Shown here one piece after another: positions 10,717-18,955 of a DNA stretch of 64,000 nt. A model generated the notes under the pieces. The model worked only from the letters and a program-made list of their open reading frames with translations, was not told the DNA's origin and made no database searches. Source of the stretch: an uncultured Winogradskyella sp. (lineage in GTDB: Bacteria; Bacteroidota; Bacteroidia; Flavobacteriales; Flavobacteriaceae); contig NZ_CANMCZ010000001.1 of the NCBI RefSeq assembly GCF_947496485.1, positions 1,049,596-1,113,595 of the forward strand, given 5' to 3'. Numbering within the stretch: the stretch's first letter is position 1; the number at the start of each line of letters is the position of its first letter. The position numbers and the translations under genes are program-made.

Positions 10717-12882
10717 TTAAAAGTCTAACCTATAATTCATTTTAAAAGCAACACCCCAATCCTTTCTTGTTATATCTTCATTGTAATTATCTGATACAAC
10801 TAAGTAAATATAGGATAGCGGTTTATATTCCCATTGTAAACGGCTGTTAATATTAAAGTTGTCCTGTTGGGTATTGTATTGCACATATGTCGTCCAATTT
10901 AAACGATTATTAAAAAAGATTTGTCCAGTGAATCTTGTTAAATGAAACGTTTCCTTACCTAGTTCATTTAAATCGATAGCATTGACATCATAAGATAATT
11001 CTAAATTGGCAAATGGTAATAATTGATAGTTTAAATATGCTCCTGCTGCAGTTCTTTTTCCATTATAGTAATTTCCTTTTTGAACATTAACTTGATATCT
11101 TAATTTTTGATTGTTAGCAGAGTTGTATCCTACTTTCAGAAGTCCAAAATTATACGAATCGGGTTGAAGTGCATTTCCATTTCCCAAAGGATCAAAACCA
11201 TATTTTAGATCTACGTAGTCATGCGTATAGACATAATAAACTGCTGACAAATCTTTGAAAAATAATGCCGAATTTAAAAAATGTGAAGATTGATTTAATT
11301 TTCCATTATCATCAAAGTAAGTATTATTACTATAGTTCAGTATTCTAAAAGAATTCAGGGCTTTAGAATTTTCATAAAACTTTTGATATTCAATTCCAGC
11401 AGTTGTTTGCGTATAGCCTTCTCTTACAACAATATCATTTATAGCATCATAGTTATTTAATCTTGGTACAAAACCAACATCTGTAATAAAATTTTCTCCA
11501 ACATTTTTAATACCAACATTCCACTCTAAACCTCTTTCATTATACCAAATGCCAGCATTATAAAAATTATTCTTTTCTGAAACCCCATCATTAAAACTCT
11601 TACCAAAATTAGCGAGCCCTAACCACTTATTATTATTCGATTTATAGTTAAGGTTTAATCCTGCTACACGGTTATAGTCATTAATAAATTCGAATTCATC
11701 TGTTTCCTGTCTATTGATTAAATACGCAGTTGCAGTTGCATTTTTTGATAATTGTTGTTCGCCTACAAAAACACCATAGTTCTGTGAGGCAATATCATCT
11801 TCTTTATTGGATTGTACATTTAAAACGCCAATCCTTGTTTTGGGAGCAATGTTTCCTGAAAGTTTTAATCCAAATTGAATATCACTATTAGCTCCAATGC
11901 GTCTAGAATAAAATGGATTGACTCCATCTACACCTAAATTAGAAAACAAATCTGCATTTTCTAAAAAGAAGTTTCTTCGTTCAGGGAAAAATACAGAGAA
12001 TCGAGTAAGATTTGTCACTTGCTGATCTACATCTATCTGCGAAAAATCTGGATTTATGGTTGCATCTAATTTTAATGATGATGTAAGATTATACTGCACA
12101 TCTAAACTAGGCTTGATGGAGGTGTCATCATTATCTTCAATAACATCATTCAGGTAATTTGCTGTGACAGATGGTGTCACAGCAAATTTAGAACTCGATA
12201 TACTAGGTAAGTTATCAACTGAAAATTTTTCTGTGAAACGTAAATCGAATAATCTATAATTTCGTTTTACATTTTTAAGAATAGTCCAAGAGTTCTTTTT
12301 AATATCTCGCACATAAAACTGAATACCAAAAACAGCATTTTCTCTATTAAAGTTTAAAAATTTTAGTGGTATAGACACTTCATATACTTTATCATTACCA
12401 CTAATGCTTGTTTTTGCATTCCAAACGGCATTCCAACTTGTTGAAAAATCATATCCTCCGTTAACTCTTTCAACTAAACCATCTATCATAGTTCCATAAG
12501 CATTAACAGAAAAATAATACGCATTTTGTTCTTGATTTTGTGTGTCTAATATCATCGCAAAACCATCACTTAAACCAATTGGCACATCTCTTTTTAAAGA
12601 GCCTACCTGAGACTTATCTTCAGTATCGTGATATACTAAACTAACATAAAGGTATTCCCTATTGTGAAATAGTTTTACTTCAGTTTGCTGTTCGGCTAAA
12701 CCTTCATCATTTGGTGCATAATTGTAAAAGCCTGTATATTCTGATAATTGTTGCCAAACTGATTCATCTAACTTTCCATCTACTTCAATTTCATACTCTT
12801 TATAAGGTATAGTAGATGATTGTGAATAAGAATATCCAATGCCCAAAAGCAATAGTAAAACAATGTGATTTATAGTCTTCAT
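10717..12882 (-). CDS. CBM9-like / DUF5916 outer-membrane protein
   Basis: A 721-residue exported protein: signal peptide about residues 1-20 (LLLLGIGYSYSQ). It is followed by a CBM9-like domain (about 30-200) with the family pattern VDGKLDESVWQ. Then comes a long DUF5916 domain with beta-strand alternation and the conserved FFPERRNFFLEN segment, finishing in a C-terminal phenylalanine. The C-terminal part looks like an outer-membrane beta-barrel. The family is widespread in Bacteroidota and its function is unknown; the CBM9-like part hints at sugar or metal binding, but this is not proved. The gene is transcribed alone, with a predicted -7 element at 12922-12929, and is divergent from the LytS/LytTR pair, which may control it. 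Confidence 0.85.
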   Translation of the reverse strand: MKTINHIVLLLLLGIGYSYSQSSTIPYKEYEIEVDGKLDESVWQQLSEYTGFYNYAPNDEGLAEQQTEVKLFHNREYLYVSLVYHDTEDKSQVGSLKRDVPIGLSDGFAMILDTQNQEQNAYYFSVNAYGTMIDGLVERVNGGYDFSTSWNAVWNAKTSISGNDKVYEVSIPLKFLNFNRENAVFGIQFYVRDIKKNSWTILKNVKRNYRLFDLRFTEKFSVDNLPSISSSKFAVTPSVTANYLNDVIEDNDDTSIKPSLDVQYNLTSSLKLDATINPDFSQIDVDQQVTNLTRFSVFFPERRNFFLENADLFSNLGVDGVNPFYSRRIGANSDIQFGLKLSGNIAPKTRIGVLNVQSNKEDDIASQNYGVFVGEQQLSKNATATAYLINRQETDEFEFINDYNRVAGLNLNYKSNNNKWLGLANFGKSFNDGVSEKNNFYNAGIWYNERGLEWNVGIKNVGENFITDVGFVPRLNNYDAINDIVVREGYTQTTAGIEYQKFYENSKALNSFRILNYSNNTYFDDNGKLNQSSHFLNSALFFKDLSAVYYVYTHDYVDLKYGFDPLGNGNALQPDSYNFGLLKVGYNSANNQKLRYQVNVQKGNYYNGKRTAAGAYLNYQLLPFANLELSYDVNAIDLNELGKETFHLTRFTGQIFFNNRLNWTTYVQYNTQQDNFNINSRLQWEYKPLSYIYLVVSDNYNEDITRKDWGVAFKMNYRLDF

Positions 12883-12921
12883 ACAAAGAAATGAGTTGAA
12901 TTAGCCCCTTTAAGTTTTGCT

Positions 12922-12929
12922 CAAAAATA
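12922..12929 (-). promoter_or_regulatory. predicted -7 element for the DUF5916 gene
   Basis: On the minus strand the sequence reads TATTTTTG, a match to TAnnTTTG, 39 bp upstream of the start codon. Confidence 0.5.
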
Positions 12930-13092
12930 CAGTTGATATGAAACTGAATTTAAAAAAGTAGACTAATCCTTTATTTTAGCAAATAGAAAGGGCTTTTAAT
13001 AAGGATAATGGTTTAGTCTATCAAAACACTCTAGTTAGTCGTCTATAAAGTATGCTTTAGTCGATTTTTCTATTTCTCATCTAGTATAATTG

Positions 13093-13100
13093 TATTTTTG
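13093..13100 (+). promoter_or_regulatory. predicted -7 element very close to the histidine kinase start
   Basis: TATTTTTG matches TAnnTTTG and ends 9 bp before the ATG at 13110. If real, the mRNA is leaderless or nearly so. T-rich surroundings make a chance match possible. Confidence 0.4.
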
Positions 13101-13109
13101 TTTTTCGTC

Positions 13110-14183
13110 ATGGACTCCTCTCGACATACATATCATTTTTCTAACGCTACATTTTTTAAGCATATTATTTTTTGGGTCTGTGTGTTCCTATATTTTATGT
13201 TCACTTCTGATCTAACTTATTTTGAAGCAGGATATATTCAATTATTTCATTCTACATGTAAAATTTTAATCCTGCAAATAATCACTGCTTACGTCTGTTT
13301 GTATCTATTAGTCCCAAAATTTTTAAATACCAAAAAGACAGTTCTATTTGTATTATGGTTAGTTATTTTATTAACTTCAATGTTCGCTTTATACATTGTT
13401 ATGCACATGTATTTCTACGAACCTAAATATTATGAATTCTATAGTGAAGTTTCTAAAAAATATGCTGAAGAATCCTATTGGGAACGAATTACAAATTTCT
13501 CACTCTTTTTTAGTAAAGCTATAAAGTTTCTGACACCTACAGCATTATTATTAATGGCTCGTTTTTATAAAAATCAACAGAAGTATCTCAAACTTAATGA
13601 GCAAAAGAAAACAGCAGAACTTACTGCATTAAAGCACCAATTAAATCCTCATTTTTTATTCAATACTTTGAATAATTTATATGCATTGGCGCTTAAAAAA
13701 TCTGACCAAACTCCAGAAGTCATAGAGAAGTTATCAGACATGCTAGATTATATGTTATATCGTACAAACGAAACTTTTGTGTCGCTTCAAAAAGAAATAG
13801 AATTAATTGAAAATTATCTTTCTTTAGAAAAAGTGAGATACGGAAAACGTGTGAAAATTTCTTTTGAAAATACTATTAAAGAAGATGTGAAAATTGCACC
13901 TCTCTTATTACTTACTTTTATCGAAAATGCCTTTAAACACGGTGTAAGTCAGGAATTAAAAAAAGCCTATATCACTATAGTCATTACTGTAGAAAACAAT
14001 CAAATTCTTTTTTCAATAGAAAATTCTAAATCTAAAACACCTATTGAAAAAGGGAATGAAGAATGTATTGGTTTGAAAAACGTAAAAAAGCAATTGGAGC
14101 TATTATATTCTGGTAATTATAATTTAGAGGTTATTGATAAGACAGAATCTTATAAAGTTATTCTAAAATTGTTGGCTAAATGA
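13110..14183 (+). CDS. LytS/YehU-type sensor histidine kinase
   Basis: A 357-residue inner-membrane kinase. The ATG at 13110 is preferred over a TTG four codons upstream. Four hydrophobic helices lie roughly at residues 17-32, 48-68, 78-100 and 135-152, with no large extracytoplasmic sensor domain. The cytoplasmic part has the His_kinase (PF06580) motif LNPHFLFNTLNNL, with His181 as the likely phosphoacceptor, and an HATPase region with the N-box FIENAFKHG. It probably phosphorylates the LytTR regulator encoded next, whose gene overlaps by 4 bp (ATGA), indicating translational coupling. The signal sensed cannot be told. The divergent DUF5916 gene is a possible target. Confidence 0.93.
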   Translation: MDSSRHTYHFSNATFFKHIIFWVCVFLYFMFTSDLTYFEAGYIQLFHSTCKILILQIITAYVCLYLLVPKFLNTKKTVLFVLWLVILLTSMFALYIVMHMYFYEPKYYEFYSEVSKKYAEESYWERITNFSLFFSKAIKFLTPTALLLMARFYKNQQKYLKLNEQKKTAELTALKHQLNPHFLFNTLNNLYALALKKSDQTPEVIEKLSDMLDYMLYRTNETFVSLQKEIELIENYLSLEKVRYGKRVKISFENTIKEDVKIAPLLLLTFIENAFKHGVSQELKKAYITIVITVENNQILFSIENSKSKTPIEKGNEECIGLKNVKKQLELLYSGNYNLEVIDKTESYKVILKLLAK

Positions 14184-14884
14184 AAGTATACAAATGTTTG
14201 ATAATTGATGACGAAGAGCTCGCAAGAGAACTGATTGAGACACATCTAGCACAACTCGATGGTTTTGAACTAATCGCTTCTTGTAAAAGTGCTATTGAAG
14301 CCAGTACTATATTACAACAACAGACAATAGATTTAATGTTTTTGGATATAGAAATGCCTGTTTTAAAAGGTATTGAATTTTTTAAAAATTTAATTCAAAA
14401 GCCTAAAGTGATTTTTACTACAGCTTATCGTGATTATGCTTTAGATGGATTTGAATTAAATGCAGTAGATTACTTATTAAAGCCTATTACATTTGGTCGT
14501 TTTTTTAAAGCCATTGAAAAGTTTTTAAATTCAGAAAATGAAACTATAGAAGTTACTTTAAAAGATAAGAATGTAATAGATAAAGATTATATATATATAA
14601 GAAAAGATCGGAAACAAATAAAAATTAAATTTGAAGATATTCTTTATGTAGAAAGCTTAAAAGATTACGTGAAAATCCATTTGTTAGATGAAAAACATAT
14701 CACAAAGTATAGTATTTCTGCGTTTCAAAAACAATTAGATAATCGTTTTATTCGCGTACATCGCTCTTATATTGTGAATCAAAATAAGATTACTGCATAT
14801 ACTAAACATGATATTGAAATTGGTAAAGCAGAAATTCCTATTGGGAACAATTATAAAGAGGCTATTTCTGATAGCCTAAATTAA
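14180..14884 (+). CDS. LytTR-family response regulator
   Basis: A 234-residue regulator. The receiver domain spans residues 1-120 with the acidic pair DD (residues 10-11), the phosphoacceptor Asp56 (FLDIEMP), and the conserved Lys in LLKPI. A LytTR DNA-binding domain (about 135-230) follows, with the patterns YIRKDRKQIKI, ILYVESLKDYVKIHL and FIRVHRSYIVN. It overlaps the kinase gene by 4 bp, so the two form a pair. LytTR proteins bind paired direct repeats upstream of their targets; I could not identify such a pair with confidence in the 227-bp divergent region before the kinase. The gene ends 80 bp before the convergent S24 repressor gene, with no obvious terminator hairpin. Confidence 0.95.
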   Translation: MKVYKCLIIDDEELARELIETHLAQLDGFELIASCKSAIEASTILQQQTIDLMFLDIEMPVLKGIEFFKNLIQKPKVIFTTAYRDYALDGFELNAVDYLLKPITFGRFFKAIEKFLNSENETIEVTLKDKNVIDKDYIYIRKDRKQIKIKFEDILYVESLKDYVKIHLLDEKHITKYSISAFQKQLDNRFIRVHRSYIVNQNKITAYTKHDIEIGKAEIPIGNNYKEAISDSLN

Positions 14885-14964
14885 AAATTTATACCTTTTC
14901 AATCACATTAGTCACAATGCAACAAATTAGATAATTTTTATATCATAAGTAAGAATAGACTAAA

Positions 14965-15732
14965 CTACATCTGCTTTATAGCTTCCAACTCTACTTTAAG
15001 CTCCTGAAACATCATCATTATACTACTTAACTTTAACTCCTTTTCATCGTATTCTTGTGTATTGATACAACAGGTAAACTCCCAAAGTTCCAAAATGTTT
15101 TCTTTGGACACTAAATACGGTTGATATGATTTATTATCTGAACTTAATAATAAATCCCCACTATCAATATCAGTTGCGTAAACACGTTTATAAACTAAAC
15201 CATCATCTTTAGTCAAGACGACGTAAGTTCTTCCACTCTTAATATCGCGAATATCTTCTAGAAATTTTGCAACTACAAAAGCCCCATCTTTTACAGGCAA
15301 CATAGAATCCCCCTTTATAGGAAATGCGCGATGTGTTCCTGTTGGTAAAAATGGTAATTTAATTTTTTGAAGTTGCTCTATATATTCTGGGTCATCGTAA
15401 CCCGACAAATAACCTGCAGAAGCTTTTGCCGGGACAATTTCTATAAGATCTTCATTATTTTCATTCACTGTAACAGGAAATAGTACACGCTTATTACCCA
15501 CTTCAATAAAAGAGGTATCCTTTGCCTTTCGTAAATCCTTACGCACCAAAATATCTATAGGAATATCAAAATAGTTCGATAAATCTATTAAACGCTCAAT
15601 AGGCGGTTCGCTTCTTCCTTCTTCATAAGACCCAACGACAGAGCGTGTCCAATTAAGGTCGTCTGCAAAACGTTCTTGAGACAATTTCTTTAAAGTTCTA
15701 AGATGCTTTATGTTGGCTTGAATAGGCTTCAT
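14965..15732 (-). CDS. XRE-family repressor with S24/LexA-like self-cleavage domain
   Basis: A 255-residue two-domain repressor. An N-terminal helix-turn-helix (about 5-60; LSQERFADDLNWTRSVVGSYE) is followed by a LexA/UmuD-type S24 domain. All self-cleavage elements are visible: the Ala106-Gly107 bond in KASAGYLSG, the nucleophile Ser143 in KGDSMLPV, and the general base Lys182 in VYKRVY. By family knowledge, RecA filaments formed on damaged DNA trigger cleavage. It is divergent from the DnaE-type polymerase, with a 77-bp shared promoter region containing a CTAC-N5-GTAG palindrome. I therefore read it as the local damage-responsive repressor of the polymerase and of itself. It lacks the winged-helix DNA-binding domain of true LexA, and no phage genes surround it, so a prophage repressor is less likely. 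Confidence 0.9.
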   Translation of the reverse strand: MKPIQANIKHLRTLKKLSQERFADDLNWTRSVVGSYEEGRSEPPIERLIDLSNYFDIPIDILVRKDLRKAKDTSFIEVGNKRVLFPVTVNENNEDLIEIVPAKASAGYLSGYDDPEYIEQLQKIKLPFLPTGTHRAFPIKGDSMLPVKDGAFVVAKFLEDIRDIKSGRTYVVLTKDDGLVYKRVYATDIDSGDLLLSSDNKSYQPYLVSKENILELWEFTCCINTQEYDEKELKLSSIMMMFQELKVELEAIKQM

Positions 15733-15756
15733 TAAAAATCACATTTAACATTATTT

Positions 15757-15792
15757 ACTACAAATATAAGCAACAAAAACTACATATAGTAG
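15757..15792. promoter_or_regulatory. candidate operator of the S24 repressor
   Basis: Between the divergent genes lies the palindrome CTACATATAGTAG (15780-15792). ACTACA occurs twice, at 15757-15762 and 15779-15784, exactly 22 bp (about two helical turns) apart. The palindrome sits between the two predicted -7 elements, just upstream of the one for the polymerase. Binding by the repressor is inferred. Confidence 0.45.
15761..15768 (-). promoter_or_regulatory. predicted -7 element of the S24 repressor gene
   Basis: The minus strand reads TATATTTG, an exact TAnnTTTG match, 28 bp upstream of the start codon. It overlaps the first ACTACA copy, which would allow autoregulation. Confidence 0.55.
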
Positions 15793-15793
15793 C

Positions 15794-15801
15794 TAATTTT
15801 G
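15794..15801 (+). promoter_or_regulatory. predicted -7 element of the DnaE-type polymerase gene
   Basis: TAATTTTG matches TAnnTTTG and ends 8 bp before the ATG at 15810, so the transcript would have almost no leader. It directly abuts the CTAC-N5-GTAG palindrome. Confidence 0.5.
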
Positions 15802-15809
15802 TTAATCCT

Positions 15810-18800
15810 ATGTATTTAAACTGTCACACCTATTACAGCCTACGCTATGGCACTATAAAACCTGAGCAACTGCTTGCTATTGCTTCAGAAAATGGTGTGC
15901 AGACTTTGGCGCTTACGGATATTAATACCACCTCAGCATGTTTGGATATTGTGCGTTTATCTAAAAAATATAAGGTGAAACCTGTTCTTGGTGTGGATTT
16001 TAGAAACAAGGCACAACAAGAATTTATCCTCATTGCAAAGAATAACAATGGGTTTAAAAATATCAATGATTATCTGTCTAAATTTCTTCATAATCGTGAT
16101 TTAAAAATTCCTGAACGACCTGACGTTATTTTGGAAGAATGTTTCGTGATTTATCCCTACCAAAAAGGCAAGAATTTCAACTTAAAATCTAATGAATTTT
16201 TAGGGATTACTCCTAAAGACCTCAACCATTTAAAATTTTCGAAATGGAATCAGTTTAGAGAAAAGCTCGTTGTCCTAAAGACAGTATCCTTTCAAAATAA
16301 AAAGGGTTTCAATACACATCGTTTACTACGCGCTATTGATAATAATACCTTATTGAGTAAACTACCGAAAACTGAAGAGGGCAACTCAGATGATATTATG
16401 CTTTCTTATGATGAATTGTGTAATACATACTCCGAATTTCCAAAACTGATACATAATACCGAACAACTTCTAGAGAATTGTACCATTGATTTTCATTTTG
16501 AAAACAACGAACCTAAAAATCAAAAATACTTCACTGAAAATGAAGCTTCAGACTATGAGCTATTAGAAAAACTGACCTATGACGGCATCACTTACCGCTA
16601 TGGTAATAATGCTGGACCAGAAATTTATCAACGTATAGATAAAGAACTAAACATTATAAAGCAAAAAGGCTTTGTATCCTATTTTCTAATCAACTGGAAA
16701 ATCTTAGAATATGCTCGTAGCAAAGGGTATTTCTATGTTGGTCGCGGAAGTGGTGCCAACAGTATTATTGCGTATTTACTTCGTATTACAGATGTAGATC
16801 CTATTGAGCTAGACCTGTACTTTGAGCGTTTCATTAATCTCTTTCGACAAAATCCACCAGATTTTGATATTGATTTTTCATGGAAAGACAGAGATGATAT
16901 TACACATTTTATTTTCAATAACTTCAAGAATACAGCTTTAATAACGGTTTATAATACATTTAAATTCAGGGCTTCTGTACGCGAATTGGGTAAAGTATTT
17001 GGCTTACCAAAGTCTGAAATGGATATGCTAACACGAGGTAAGTTTAATGTGAGCCAATTGGATAGGCTCTCACAACTCGTTCTTAAATACAGTCAATATA
17101 TTGAGGGTTTTCCTAACTACTTAGGTATTCATGCTGGTGGTATTCTCATCTCTGAAAAACCTATACATTATTACGGAGCAACGTTTATGCCACCAAAAGG
17201 ATTTGCAACTACACAGTTTGATATGGTCGTTGCAGAAGATATTGGACTCTACAAGTTCGATATTTTAAGTCAACGCGGTTTAGGGAAAATTAAAGATGCC
17301 GTAGAAATTATCGATACTAATTACGCAGAACAACCACCAATTGATATTCATGACATTAAACGTTTTAAAAAAGATGAACGCATAAAACACCTATTGCGAA
17401 ATGCCAAAGCCATTGGTTGCTTCTATGTAGAATCTCCTGCCATGCGTATGCTTCTAAAAAAACTACAAGTAGATAATTATTTAGGTTTAGTGGCTGCGAG
17501 TTCTGTAATTCGTCCTGGTGTGGCTAAAAGTGGTATGATGCGTCAATATATTTTACGTTATCGTTATCCTGAAAAGCGAAAAGAAGCACATCCTGTGTTA
17601 GCAGAACTGATGCCAGAAACTTTTGGTGTTATGGTCTATCAAGAAGATGTAATTAAAGTGGCGCATCATTTTGGTGGTTTAGATTTGGGTGAAGCCGATA
17701 TGTTACGTCGTGGCATGTCTGGTAAATTCCGTTCGCGTGACGAGTTTTTAAAAGTGAAACAACAGTTTTTCGATAACTGTATAAATGATGGAAAACCTTA
17801 TGAGTTTGTGGCTGACGTATGGAGACAAATCGAAAGTTTTGCTGGTTATGCCTTTGCAAAAGGGCATTCAGCATCTTATGCCGTGGAAAGCTATCAAAGC
17901 CTGTTCTTAAAGGCCTATTATCCTTTGGAATATATGACGGCCACTATCAATAATTTTGGTGGATTTTACCGAACAGAGCTTTATGTTCATGAGGCTAGAA
18001 TGCATGATGGGAAAATTGAAGCACCTTGCATAAACACTAGTTTTGCACAAGCAATTATCAATGGTGACGTTATTTTTTTAGGCTTTATGTTTTTACAATC
18101 TTTAGAATCTAAAACCATAGAGCGTATTCTTGAGGAACGCGAAAGTTATGGGTTGTTTAAATCTCTCGATGATTTTATAGAACGTATTCCTATTTCTGTA
18201 GAACAGATTACCATTCTTATAAAAATAAATGCATTTCGCTTTACTGAAATTAATAAACGTGAGCTGTTATGGGAAGCACATTTAAAAATCAGCAAAACCG
18301 TTATCCAAGAACATATTGTGACGCTATTTAAAACCCAGCGTATTAATTACAATACACCAGAGTTACCAAGCACAGCTTTAGAAAATGCTTTTGACGAAAT
18401 TGAATTACTAGGATTTCCTTTATGCAATCCCTTTCATCTATTAGAAAAAGAATCTACTAGCCGATTACGTGCAAAGCATTTAATACAATTAGAAGGAAAA
18501 TATATAAAGATTGAAGGCTATCTTATTACTACAAAAAATACTAGTACTGCTAAGGGTAAGCGTATGTATTTCGGAACATTTTTAGATCGTGATGGTGATT
18601 TTATAGATACAGTTCACTTTCCGCCTGTTGCAGCAAAATATCCATTTAGAGGAAAAGGTATTTATGAGATTATTGGAAAAGTTATGGTAGAGTTTGATTG
18701 TGTCAATATTGAAGTTTCAAGATTTGAACGATTGGCTATTATTGAAGATCCACGCTATTCAATAAAATCATTGAATCCAACATTTCAAAGGAAGAAAAGT

Positions 18801-18830
18801 TTCAAAGACCTTAAACGAGCGCATGGATAA
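15810..18830 (+). CDS. accessory (error-prone type) DNA polymerase III alpha subunit
   Basis: A 1006-residue C-family polymerase, shorter than replicative alpha subunits. The N-terminal PHP domain starts YLNCHTYYSLRYG; the first His of the usual HxH metal motif is Asn4, so the PHP site looks degenerate. The palm has GRGSGANS and the catalytic PDFDIDF (Asp353, Asp355). Thumb, fingers and helix-hairpin-helix regions follow (MVYQEDVI, FAKGHSASYA). An OB-fold segment lies near residues 895-970 (IKIEGYLITTKN). It is divergent from a self-cleaving repressor and upstream of dinB, the company kept by DnaE2/ImuC translesion polymerases. I infer DNA-damage-inducible, error-prone synthesis. No imuA or imuB gene is present. 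The replicative dnaE should be elsewhere in the genome. Confidence 0.88.
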   Translation: MYLNCHTYYSLRYGTIKPEQLLAIASENGVQTLALTDINTTSACLDIVRLSKKYKVKPVLGVDFRNKAQQEFILIAKNNNGFKNINDYLSKFLHNRDLKIPERPDVILEECFVIYPYQKGKNFNLKSNEFLGITPKDLNHLKFSKWNQFREKLVVLKTVSFQNKKGFNTHRLLRAIDNNTLLSKLPKTEEGNSDDIMLSYDELCNTYSEFPKLIHNTEQLLENCTIDFHFENNEPKNQKYFTENEASDYELLEKLTYDGITYRYGNNAGPEIYQRIDKELNIIKQKGFVSYFLINWKILEYARSKGYFYVGRGSGANSIIAYLLRITDVDPIELDLYFERFINLFRQNPPDFDIDFSWKDRDDITHFIFNNFKNTALITVYNTFKFRASVRELGKVFGLPKSEMDMLTRGKFNVSQLDRLSQLVLKYSQYIEGFPNYLGIHAGGILISEKPIHYYGATFMPPKGFATTQFDMVVAEDIGLYKFDILSQRGLGKIKDAVEIIDTNYAEQPPIDIHDIKRFKKDERIKHLLRNAKAIGCFYVESPAMRMLLKKLQVDNYLGLVAASSVIRPGVAKSGMMRQYILRYRYPEKRKEAHPVLAELMPETFGVMVYQEDVIKVAHHFGGLDLGEADMLRRGMSGKFRSRDEFLKVKQQFFDNCINDGKPYEFVADVWRQIESFAGYAFAKGHSASYAVESYQSLFLKAYYPLEYMTATINNFGGFYRTELYVHEARMHDGKIEAPCINTSFAQAIINGDVIFLGFMFLQSLESKTIERILEERESYGLFKSLDDFIERIPISVEQITILIKINAFRFTEINKRELLWEAHLKISKTVIQEHIVTLFKTQRINYNTPELPSTALENAFDEIELLGFPLCNPFHLLEKESTSRLRAKHLIQLEGKYIKIEGYLITTKNTSTAKGKRMYFGTFLDRDGDFIDTVHFPPVAAKYPFRGKGIYEIIGKVMVEFDCVNIEVSRFERLAIIEDPRYSIKSLNPTFQRKKSFKDLKRAHG

Positions 18831-18856
18831 AAAATAAATCTGAAACCTTAAAAAGA

Positions 18857-18937
18857 ACACCCCTAAAGTCCCCTCAAGGGGACAATTCTAATAAGTTTAT
18901 TCGGACTGCTGTCCCCTTCAGGGGACTTTAGGGGTGT
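18857..18937. repeat. long inverted repeat (REP-like) between the polymerase genes
   Basis: 27-nt arms at 18857-18883 and 18911-18937 are complementary with one mismatch, separated by a 27-nt loop. Each arm contains ACACCCCTAAAGTCCCC and an internal CCCCTnAAGGGG mini-palindrome. The GC-rich arms stand out from the AT-rich surroundings. There is no T-run, so it is not a simple terminator. I believe similar CCCCTAAAG elements are dispersed between genes in other Flavobacteriia, but could not check. Confidence 0.85.
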
Positions 18938-18955
18938 AAATGGACATAAATAAAA

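Noticed and set aside
14965..15732. S24 repressor as part of a prophage
   Set aside because: No integrase, structural, lysis or replication phage gene lies nearby; the neighbours are polymerases used in translesion synthesis.
18857..18937. Long inverted repeat as a simple terminator or as insertion-sequence ends
   Set aside because: No T-run follows, and no transposase or target duplication is seen; the two arms are only 27 bp apart.
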